A stretch of DNA of 64,000 nucleotides from Siphonodentalium dalli (taxonomy: Eukaryota > Mollusca > Scaphopoda > Gadilida > Siphonodentaliidae), in contig CP136066.1 of NCBI GenBank assembly GCA_032622095.1, forward strand, positions 60,606,609-60,670,608. Direction: 5' to 3'. Under the pieces are notes generated by a model, which did no database searches, was not told where the DNA came from, and worked only from the letters and a program-made list of their open reading frames with translations. Shown here piece by piece: positions 62,301-64,000 of the stretch; position 1 is the stretch's first letter; every line of letters begins with the position of its first letter. A program made the translations under genes and the position numbers.

Positions 62301-63691
62301 TATTGAGCAAGTCTTGATGCGTTCCATCAAAAGTCGGGGTGGACTTACGCGAGGAAGAGGAATAATTGAATATGTACGCCATCAATGGGTTTATTGCATG
62401 CACAGGTGTGCCCAAAATACACGGCACAATGACAGACTTAACAAACACAAAACACAAGACCAGTGAACAACAAGATACGCGAAGTTCATGACTATGATTT
62501 CCTCCGGCCGGTCTGCTATCGAACCTCAGATATTGGCACCTACAGAGAGGGCAGCCTATTTCCATAGTCTTATGGTTCACTTACAGGTTTTAATCTGGGC
62601 ATATCTCGGGAACATATATCTAGAACCAAGACATTGGGGATGGAAACTGCAGGGGTCAATACTTATCCCAATAATGACTGACCTAGAACCAGCACCAGAA
62701 ATATTCTTAAATTCATTCAATGAAATTATAAAATGTCGCCAAGAAAGCCTTGTTGCACAAATCAATGTTCCTGTTACAAAAATGGACTTAAGTGTGTCAC
62801 TGCCTGTGAGGATTGTCGTGAGGAGATTTGCACGAATTTTGAGCAAACGGTTGTTGATCAGAAACTGGATTGAATGTGGCTGTATAGCCAGAAAGCAATC
62901 TCAACACTCAATAGATGTATCTTTCGTTCGGGTGGGAGATTCAAAGTCAATAGATTCATAATATGGAAAATTAGTGGGAAAATAAAGAAAAACACATATT
63001 TTCCGGTTTTGGTTGACATTTTGGCAGCCATCTTTAGATCTTTGACCCGGAAACAACATAGTCTGGAAATATATTGTATACACTACAAAAGGAATTTTGG
63101 TTATAAAACGGGTTGATAGTTTTATTGTATGAGTCAAACAATAGACTTCTCAAAATTTTCAACTTTCAAGCGGCCATGTTGAATAAAAAAAATTCCCCAA
63201 AGCGGATTTTAGCGGATTTTGGATATGTTCACCAGGGGGTTATTCTGCTTCGAATGACACCAAATTCAGCTTGTTAAGAATTTTTTCCGGGTTCAACCCT
63301 TCAACAGCCAGACTACTATTGTTCGTTAGCTGAACAAACACACCTTTTTAGACCAGAAAATATTCAAAATAAAATTAATATTAATCGATAGAAGCATTTC
63401 CGGACAGGAGTCTTCGATTCAAATCTAATATTTTATACCCCGGTAACTATATAATACATGTTTACAAAGAGATAATCCACCTTTAAGGAAATTTTAGTAA
63501 GATTACTCACCCGACCAGTAGTCTGAACAGCTGTTTTTCACTCTGGATTTCTTGGATCGCGTAGAGCTCCTTCACACTGAAGTCGATAGCGAGGCCGGAT
63601 CCACTGTCGCCAGACTTCCCTTTGTTGTTTGTCACCGAGTTAGCATGGATGTACAACAAAAACATACACTTATCTTTATTCTTTCCTTTAC
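29220..63691 (-). CDS. MCM8: DNA helicase MCM8, AAA+ core to C-terminus (17 exons, 5' part outside window)
   Basis: Join, in transcript order: 63691-63511, 58096-58066, 56737-56675, 54827-54759, 51146-51069, 50293-50156, 49747-49704, 47664-47578, 46250-46187, 44347-44292, 42827-42791, 39665-39558, 38698-38633, 34774-34605, 33021-32937, 30963-30874, 29330-29220. All junctions are GT-AG with matching phase, giving 492 residues. Seen: Walker A GDPGLGKS (about residues 107-114 of this part), [12 protein letters not shown], Walker B IDEFDKM (170-176), [14 protein letters not shown], arginine finger SRFD (238-241), [12 protein letters not shown] sensor/lid region, and a C-terminal winged-helix-like tail ending [16 protein letters not shown]8 works with MCM9 in homologous recombination and fork repair in the nucleus. 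[21 protein letters not shown] and the VYQLQT tail favour MCM8 over MCM2-7 and MCM9. Introns reach 5 kb and are full of transposons. Confidence 0.95.
29394..29569. mobile_element. Family M foldback MITE
   Basis: TA CAGTAATGCCC ... GGGCATTACT, arms nearly identical with a very short centre (GTTGCCATAGCAAC). In the intron between MCM8 exons 16 and 17. Confidence 0.8.
29573..29880. repeat. Dispersed repeat sharing AGAAGCATTTCCGGACAG
   Basis: AATATTAATTGATAGAAGCA, TTTCCGGACAG and the flanking AAAGATGGTCCATCTCTT phrases recur at 58515-58690 (inverted) and 63355-63485. All three copies are in MCM8 introns. Confidence 0.55.
30255..30395. mobile_element. Half of a GCAGAATGAGG-family MITE
   Basis: Right hairpin (GCAGAATGAGGTCCCCAGAG and its inverse) plus AAATGACAGATACAATATTT end; no left hairpin. 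Confidence 0.6.
30874..30963 (-). CDS. MCM8: MCM8 exon 16 of window
   Basis: 90 nt, phase 0. Acceptor ATTTCAG, donor AAG|GTAAGC. It encodes [20 protein letters not shown] then [10 protein letters not shown], the start of the C-terminal winged-helix-like region (family KRFISALNNVAERTYNNIFQFHQLRQIAKE, given in part). Confidence 0.92.
30993..31375. repeat. 53-bp tandem array, about 7 units
   Basis: GGGTCGGGGTCTAGAACAAC recurs every 53 bp (31045, 31098, 31151, 31204, 31257, 31310). Two unit variants (AGAGATATATTA and AGAGATTTATTA; ACAAGTGTGG and ACTAGTGTGG). It begins 30 bp upstream of MCM8 exon 16. Confidence 0.88.
31404..31784 (-). mobile_element. piggyBac-like palindromic MITE, family A
   Basis: TTAA flanks, CCCTTTACCCAACAAACCGG to GTTGGGTAAAGGG. 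The second palindrome has ATATACAAGAATGC instead of ATATAAGAGAATGC, a small break. Confidence 0.85.
32262..32653 (+). mobile_element. piggyBac-like palindromic MITE, family A
   Basis: TTAA at the left; at the right GTTGGGTAAAGGGG is followed by TACT, so the right TTAA has been lost. It lies in the intron between MCM8 exons 15 and 16. Confidence 0.8.
32937..33021 (-). CDS. MCM8: MCM8 exon 15 of window
   Basis: 85 nt. Acceptor CATTCCAG, donor GTG|GTAAGA. It completes Ser, then [20 protein letters not shown] and SGMSGRSV. It matches the MCM8-specific [21 protein letters not shown] segment. Two partial copies of its 5' end lie just upstream (33084-33193). Confidence 0.93.
33084..33193 (-). repeat. 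Two partial copies of MCM8 exon 15 start plus acceptor region
   Basis: 33084-33143 and 33159-33193 repeat the exon 15 5' end (about 30 nt, GAGACACCTATTC core). The first copy also includes the adjoining intron (ATTGGCCTCTCATTTTTCATTCCA). In the first copy the acceptor CCAG has become CCAAT; the second is cut off by the palindrome at 33191. This is an ordinary short tandem duplication across an intron-exon boundary. Confidence 0.8.
33191..33353. mobile_element. 163-bp near-perfect palindrome (foldback MITE)
   Basis: Two arms of about 79 bp, beginning TATAAGGATTAACTGTCATG, meet at a GAA loop. Very few mismatches, so it is young. It sits in the third copy of the exon 15 duplicate, with TA-rich flanks. 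Confidence 0.85.
33727..33787. mobile_element. Family M MITE, one arm only
   Basis: Right arm CCTGAAAAATTACCCATAAT to GGGCATTACTG then TA. Left arm missing. Confidence 0.7.
34521..34557 (+). repeat. Inverted 37-bp copy of MCM8 exon 17 acceptor and start
   Basis: Identical over 37 bp to 29305-29341 but on the opposite strand. It covers the last 11 nt of intron 16 (TCTTCTTTCAG) and the first 26 nt of exon 17. In the MCM8 pre-mRNA it lies in the intron after exon 14 and is complementary to the exon 17 acceptor. Confidence 0.9.
34605..34774 (-). CDS. MCM8: MCM8 exon 14 of window: sensor 2 / lid region
   Basis: 170 nt. Acceptor TTTTTCCAG, donor ACAG|GTATGT. It encodes [20 protein letters not shown], then [20 protein letters not shown], then [16 protein letters not shown]. 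[17 protein letters not shown] is the conserved MCM sensor 2 region. A copy of the exon 17 start lies in inverted orientation 48 bp into the following intron. Confidence 0.96.
35600..36317. mobile_element. 718-bp MITE with CGCATCAGTGCTATAA ends
   Basis: TCGCATCAGTGCTATAAGGTCGTAAC at the left (quoted in two parts: TCGCATCAGTGCTATAA, GTCGTAAC) pairs with GTTACGAC, TTATAGCACTGATGCGA at the right. Inside, TATAAGGTCGTATCTCCA-type phrases recur at 35780, 35870 and 36090. No transposase. Superfamily not recognised. Confidence 0.7.
36753..37006. mobile_element. hAT-like double-hairpin MITE
   Basis: CAAGCCTTGAAATAGTGTGT ... CTATTTCAAGGCTTG, two hairpins with a spacer TTACACCTCA. Flanks TTTTTATT and TTTTTATG match at seven of eight bases. 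Confidence 0.85.
37207..38600 (+). pseudogene. LINE remnant: C-terminal end of a reverse transcriptase protein and 3' tail
   Basis: Two separated pieces resemble the tail of non-LTR reverse transcriptases: [20 protein letters not shown]... to [17 protein letters not shown] (37315-37480), and [40 protein letters not shown] (37845-37990). The latter has the usual Cys-rich CxCG...HFFxxCPLY end. A stretch of about 230 bp separates them, and stops interrupt the frame after 37991. A CT-rich tail follows (38300-38340). It lies in the MCM8 exon 13-14 intron on the opposite strand. Confidence 0.65.
38633..38698 (-). CDS. MCM8: MCM8 exon 13 of window
   Basis: 66 nt, phase 0. Acceptor ATTGCAG, donor CAG|GTTGGT. 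It encodes [20 protein letters not shown] then IQ (family YIGYARQYVYPRLSTEAARVLQ). Confidence 0.93.
38736..38940. mobile_element. Decayed GCAGAATGAGG-family fragment
   Basis: ATAATGAGGTCCCCAGAGGG, CTGCTATGGGAGACATAGGA and GAAGTTCCCCAGTTGAAG. It starts 38 bp upstream of MCM8 exon 13. A TATG microsatellite follows it. Confidence 0.55.
39558..39665 (-). CDS. MCM8: MCM8 exon 12 of window
   Basis: 108 nt, phase 0. Acceptor TTCTGTAG, donor AAG|GTTAGT. It encodes [20 protein letters not shown] then [16 protein letters not shown], matching the family SEKPLSERLKV and IPHQLLRKY. Confidence 0.93.
39691..39905. mobile_element. TTAA-flanked palindromic MITE, family C
   Basis: TTAA, CCCTTTCATGACAGGAGC ... 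GCTCCAGTCATGAAAGGG, TTAA. It has one palindrome with CCAATGCATTCTCTTATATA arms, as in family A. Confidence 0.8.
40911..41372. mobile_element. Palindromic MITE, family B
   Basis: Ends TATGTGACCCGCCATATCAA and TTGATATGGCGGGTCACATA; CCAGTCGTAAGTCGG inside both ends. It has two palindromes in opposite orientation and a middle with TGCAGGGAGCCCCACACA. Confidence 0.8.
41541..41953. mobile_element. Family K element, partial
   Basis: Family K phrases on the left arm, then TTGTTGTTGGAATCTGATTA and TTGAGTACCT TTAA at the right. Confidence 0.6.
42351..42650. mobile_element. Family K element, one end
   Basis: AGGTACTCAATCCGATGGTC at the left, then ACAACAACATTTTTAGAAAT and GAGTTATCCATCTTCATCCA. It fades out by about 42650. 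Confidence 0.6.
42791..42827 (-). CDS. MCM8: MCM8 exon 11 of window (37-nt microexon, predicted)
   Basis: Predicted because exons 10 and 12 do not join in phase and a family segment of about 17 residues was missing between them. Acceptor TTATTTTTCAG, donor CAA|GTGTGT. The 37 nt complete a Ser codon and add [12 protein letters not shown], restoring the frame to [12 protein letters not shown]. Another donor within it (AA|GTAACC) would break the frame. cDNA would settle it. Confidence 0.65.
43240..43640. repeat. Two tandem units of about 196 bp
   Basis: CAAAGGGCTGTAACTCTGGT and CCTCTTGTGAACTCA recur 190-200 bp apart. Similar AACTCTGGTG phrases occur near 47800 and 47950. Confidence 0.65.
44292..44347 (-). 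CDS. MCM8: MCM8 exon 10 of window
   Basis: 56 nt. Acceptor TTTTGTAG, donor AAG|GTAAAA. It encodes [18 protein letters not shown] and leaves AG. It aligns without gaps to family sequence between PNE and RAGKQR (xxDHLLSEHVIAIRAG). Confidence 0.88.
44603..45435 (+). repeat. Dispersed repeat N, long copy
   Basis: AGCAGATTAGCCCGCCACTG ... TTTTCGAGTCTATAAGACAC. It contains GGGTACCCGTTTCAAGGTCA twice and GTGAAATTGGACCCACCCAT twice. Longer version of 2699-3140. Confidence 0.7.
45497..45938. mobile_element. Longer GCAGAATGAGG-family MITE
   Basis: CAAGCCTGAGTTTAGAGTGC to GGCACACTAATCTCAGGCTTG, both hairpins and the internal segment present. Immediately followed by a family C element. Confidence 0.75.
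45950..46169. mobile_element. TTAA-flanked palindromic MITE, family C
   Basis: TTAA then GCCTTTCATGACTGAGC; right end TCCAGGCATGGAACGGG then TTAA. It ends 18 bp before MCM8 exon 9 in genome order. Confidence 0.7.
46187..46250 (-). CDS. MCM8: MCM8 exon 9 of window: arginine finger
   Basis: 64 nt. Acceptor GTTTCAG, donor GAG|GTAGGT. The first base completes a Lys codon, then [20 protein letters not shown] plus E. SRFD carries the arginine finger that completes the neighbouring subunit's ATPase site. Confidence 0.94.
47342..47533. mobile_element. Family M foldback MITE, right end lost
   Basis: TA CAGTAATGCCC, arms nearly complete, centre AGCTCTCACTGAGAGCT; it ends at GTTAAGGAATCG without the CATTACTG terminus. 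Confidence 0.75.
47578..47664 (-). CDS. MCM8: MCM8 exon 8 of window: sensor 1 segment
   Basis: 87 nt. Acceptor CCACTAG, donor CAA|GTAAGA. It encodes [19 protein letters not shown] then KAKTVSENL. The AAANP Asn is the sensor 1 residue of MCM ATPases. Confidence 0.95.
48766..49257. mobile_element. Family M MITE interrupted by family A
   Basis: Left piece CAGTAATGCTCTAAATAATTG to TTAA at 48795; it resumes at 49178 with TTAACCACAGCAAAATTATG. In intact copies this site reads CCTTAACCACAG, so the interruption is exactly at TTAA. Confidence 0.85.
48796..49177 (+). mobile_element. piggyBac-like palindromic MITE, family A (nested in family M)
   Basis: CCCTTTACCCAACAGAACGG to GTTGGGTAAAGGG with TTAA on each side; the empty site in other family M copies has one TTAA. 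Confidence 0.9.
49374..49468. repeat. Short repeat with GCTTAAG / AATTGAAT motifs
   Basis: About four units of CAATTGAATTATGCTTAAG spaced 20-30 bp. Confidence 0.6.
49704..49747 (-). CDS. MCM8: MCM8 exon 7 of window
   Basis: 44 nt. Acceptor TACAG, donor GCAG|GTTAGT. It encodes [14 protein letters not shown], the conserved MCM segment after Walker B, and leaves two bases (AG) completed by the next exon to Ser. Confidence 0.93.
50156..50293 (-). CDS. MCM8: MCM8 exon 6 of window: Walker B
   Basis: 138 nt, 46 codons, phase 0. Acceptor ATATTGCAG, donor ATG|GTGAG. It encodes [20 protein letters not shown], then [15 protein letters not shown] (Walker B with catalytic Asp-Glu), then [12 protein letters not shown] diverged partial copy of its 5' end lies 47 nt upstream in transcript direction (50341-50391). 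Confidence 0.96.
50341..50391 (-). pseudogene. Partial duplicate of MCM8 Walker B exon with its own acceptor and in-frame stop
   Basis: Read on the minus strand, ATATTGTAG is followed by codons for [16 protein letters not shown] and a TAA at 50343-50341. This parallels the start of exon 6 ([16 protein letters not shown]). About seven of the differing codons are synonymous and three are not, so the copy diverged while still read as protein or is old. If spliced to exon 5 it would stay in frame for 16 codons and then terminate. Confidence 0.75.
51069..51146 (-). CDS. MCM8: MCM8 exon 5 of window
   Basis: 78 nt, phase 0. Acceptor CTTTCCAG, donor ACG|GTGAGT. It encodes [19 protein letters not shown] then TTTSGLT. 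The [14 protein letters not shown] string is strongly MCM8-like; MCM2-7 have GKGSSAVGLT-type sequence here. Confidence 0.95.
51355..51774. mobile_element. Palindromic MITE, family B
   Basis: ATGTGACCCGCCATATTTTA (with an internal deletion of the CCAGTCG part) to GATATGGCGGGTCACA; two palindromes. Confidence 0.8.
51825..52293. mobile_element. Family K foldback MITE, TTAA-flanked
   Basis: TTAA, AGGTACTCAACCCG ... CGGGTTGAGTACCT, TTAA. Arms paired but with many differences. Confidence 0.75.
52392..52786. repeat. 40-bp perfect inverted repeat enclosing a family C MITE
   Basis: GTCTTTCTTTATGTTCTTCC ATCCATCACATTTTAATATA at the left is matched by its inverse at about 52745-52786 (one difference seen). 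The family C element (52479-52738, one TTAA) lies inside with a short extra stretch. Confidence 0.75.
53140..53531 (-). mobile_element. piggyBac-like palindromic MITE, family A
   Basis: TTAA flanks, CCCTTTACCCAACAAACCGG to GTTGGGTAAAGGG, both palindromes intact. Confidence 0.85.
53540..54740. other. No gene; AT-rich intron
   Basis: MCM8 exon 4-5 intron. It holds a TTAA-type end remnant (54240-54311, CATGAAAGGGTTAA) and a short GGTGCCAAAACATC repeat (54615-54650). The long open frames here show no family resemblance. Confidence 0.5.
54759..54827 (-). CDS. MCM8: MCM8 exon 4 of window: Walker A
   Basis: 69 nt, phase 0. Acceptor ATTTTCAG, donor CAG|GTAATA. It encodes [19 protein letters not shown] then [12 protein letters not shown] is an intact nucleotide-binding P-loop with the catalytic Lys. 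The 47-bp tandem array lies in the intron between this exon and exon 3. Confidence 0.95.
54926..56000. repeat. 47-bp tandem array, 22 nearly identical units
   Basis: Unit: ATTTTGTTACACATAAAACT, AAGATTGGTATATTATTTG, CGCATAAC or TGCATAAC. The only variable position I saw is C or T in TG(C/T)GCATA. Order from the left: C T C C T C T T C T T T T T T T T C T T C T C. It lies in the MCM8 exon 3-4 intron. Confidence 0.93.
56119..56281. mobile_element. Family M foldback MITE
   Basis: TA CAGTAATGCCC ... GGGCATTACTG TA; the left arm lacks the TTCAGGATTTAGTCGG part. Confidence 0.8.
56675..56737 (-). CDS. MCM8: MCM8 exon 3 of window
   Basis: 63 nt, phase 0 to 0. Acceptor TTATCAG, donor AAG|GTATG. It encodes [20 protein letters not shown] plus K, the helix and loop before Walker A (family LVKAGLALALFGG). 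Confidence 0.9.
57218..57475. mobile_element. GCAGAATGAGG-family MITE, right end lost
   Basis: CAAGCCTTGAATAGTGTGTC, left hairpin, then CTGCTATGGGAGACCTAGGA and GAAGTTCTCCAGTTGAAG; it stops near 57475. Confidence 0.65.
57535..58035. repeat. Dispersed repeat ending in a GGGGTATA hairpin
   Basis: Two units with AAAGAGGGATAACT and ACCCTCTTTTGAAAGC (57660, 57840). It ends TATACCCCACCTCCATCCAT / GGATGGGGGTATA (58007-58032), a perfect small hairpin. It finishes 31 bp before MCM8 exon 2. Confidence 0.65.
58066..58096 (-). CDS. MCM8: MCM8 exon 2 of window (31-nt microexon)
   Basis: 31 nt. Acceptor TTTCAG, donor GAA|GTAAGT. It encodes [10 protein letters not shown], matching the LCPxIFGHE motif at the start of the MCM AAA+ domain. 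Phase agrees on both sides. It is too short to be called by coding statistics and was found by family motif and phase. Confidence 0.88.
58370..58484. mobile_element. Family M MITE, internally deleted
   Basis: TA CAGTAATGTCC ... GGGCATTACTG TA; most of the right arm is missing. Confidence 0.75.
58812..58950. repeat. Left terminal inverted repeat of the 4.5-kb element
   Basis: Pairs with 63184-63314. Contains CCCGGAAAAAATTCTTAAC and two AAAATCCGCT copies. Arms have diverged moderately. Confidence 0.8.
59890..62873 (+). pseudogene. Decayed gene of a multi-copy uncharacterised family; possible DDE-type transposase
   Basis: Conserved blocks in order but in changing frames: [20 protein letters not shown] (about 60045), [18 protein letters not shown] (60330), [20 protein letters not shown] (60735), [20 protein letters not shown] (60875), PIIDLNP then a stop then DESC (61305), [15 protein letters not shown] (61393), [14 protein letters not shown] (61590), [20 protein letters not shown] (62029), [19 protein letters not shown] (62270), [29 protein letters not shown], then a Cys-rich tail. 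Defects: stop TAG at 60826, TGA near 61327, and frame changes near 60703, 61690, 62020, 62460 and 62735. I recognise the blocks from uncharacterised multi-copy proteins of invertebrates. Asp in TIDGKG, Asp in TFDQPL and Glu in VIEQVL could form a DDE triad; this is inference. Confidence 0.7.
62733..62873 (+). other. Cys-rich tail of the decayed element gene
   Basis: In a different frame from the preceding block: [16 protein letters not shown], then [14 protein letters not shown], eight cysteines in 27 residues, then stop TGA at 62871. Looks like a zinc-binding CXC-type domain, as expected at the C-terminus of this family. Confidence 0.7.
63184..63314. repeat. Right terminal inverted repeat of the 4.5-kb element
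   Basis: Inverse of 58812-58950; starts TTCCCCAAAGCGGATTTTAG and ends CAGCCAGACT. Confidence 0.8.
63355..63490. repeat. Dispersed repeat copy next to MCM8 exon 1
   Basis: ATCGATAGAAGCATTTCCGG, TATACCCCGGTAACTATA, AGAGATAATCCACCTTTAA. An inverted relative lies at 58515-58690, so the 4.5-kb element is bracketed by inverted copies outside its own ends. Confidence 0.6.
63511..63691 (-). CDS. MCM8: MCM8 exon 1 of window: end of N-terminal domain and linker to AAA+
   Basis: 181 nt. Acceptor TTCTCAG, donor GG|GTGAGT. It encodes [20 protein letters not shown], a variable Gly/Ser linker, then [19 protein letters not shown]. This matches the MCM8 [11 protein letters not shown] and LYAIQEIQ segments as I remember them. 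It enters in phase 1 (GT completes a codon), so more exons lie upstream. Confidence 0.9.
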
Positions 63692-63901
63692 CTGAGAACA
63701 ATTAAAGGAACCCAATGCACTCAGTGGGTAAAATGTGCATAAAATATAAGTCTGTAAAACTATCACCCCCACAGGAAGAACATAAAATGTTCAATGATGA
63801 AGCCAGTATTAAGTACACAAAAAAGTTGCAGTAATTAGTCAGAGATCACTGATCATGTAGTAAGTTCAAATATTTTAGTCTAAATGTGAATTTAAGTTGA
63901 T

Positions 63902-63961
63902 AAACAACATGGTAATTATAATGAAAATGAGTTTATGTCATTATAATTACCATGTTGTTTG
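63902..63961. repeat. Perfect inverted repeat, arms 23 bp
   Basis: AAACAACATGGTAATTATAAT and its inverse around a loop of about 12 bp (AAATGAGTTTATG). Confidence 0.8.
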
Positions 63962-64000
63962 CATGGTTCATAGAGCACAAAAGTGTATTTTGCACTAATC

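Larger units (their letters stand above)
58812..63314 (+). mobile_element. 4.5-kb DNA transposon with long TIRs and ACTAT target duplication
   Basis: Ends AGTCTGGCTGT ... ACAGCCAGACT. The inverted repeats extend about 130-140 bp with gaps; strongest blocks are CCCGGAAAAAATTCTTAACA then AGCT, and AAAATCCGCTAAAATCCGCT then TTGGGGAA. ACTAT flanks both ends (58807-58811 and 63315-63319). It holds a broken gene (59890-62873). It sits in the MCM8 intron between exons 1 and 2 of this window. A 5-bp duplication with AGT ends and this gene content does not match a superfamily I can name. Confidence 0.82.

Overview
The window is eukaryotic genomic DNA, AT-rich, intron-rich and packed with short inverted-repeat transposons. 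The dispersed repeats that begin with AGCTCACCTGAG or contain 'ccataactct' phrases, the 160-bp 'atggccgcc' arrays and the LINE remnant look molluscan, most likely bivalve. That assignment is inference from repeat style, not from a marker gene. No rRNA, tRNA or CRISPR array was recognised, and most open frames lie inside repeats.

Two host genes are supported and they converge. On the plus strand, 978-14624 holds the last three coding exons of an unrecognised protein (C-terminus SLNLEDYKKRRGLI). On the minus strand, 63691-29220 holds 17 exons of the DNA helicase gene MCM8, from upstream of the AAA+ ATPase core to the stop codon; its 5' part lies beyond base 64000. All exon junctions agree in phase and give 492 residues with Walker A (GDPGLGKS), Walker B (IDEFDKM) and the arginine finger (SRFD). 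One exon is only 37 nt.

The rest is repeat. There are several MITE families: a hAT-like double-hairpin family with 8-bp target duplications; TTAA-flanked, piggyBac-like families with large palindromes; TA-flanked foldbacks; and a TTAA-flanked long foldback. There are tandem arrays of 47 bp (22 units), 53 bp, 68 bp (about 12 units) and about 160 bp (18 units). Nested insertions let the target sites be read directly.

Most notable: (1) a hAT-like MITE at 4794-5488 that carries, between its two hairpins, a 448-bp near-identical copy of an exon end, splice donor and intron of the gene it sits in; (2) a 4.5-kb element at 58812-63314 with terminal inverted repeats and ACTAT target duplications, holding a decayed gene of a multi-copy uncharacterised family that may be a transposase; (3) partial duplicates of MCM8 exons 6, 15 and 17 (numbered within this window) in neighbouring introns, one of them a perfect 37-bp inverted copy of a splice acceptor and exon start; (4) a tandem array built from repeated copies of one transposon end.
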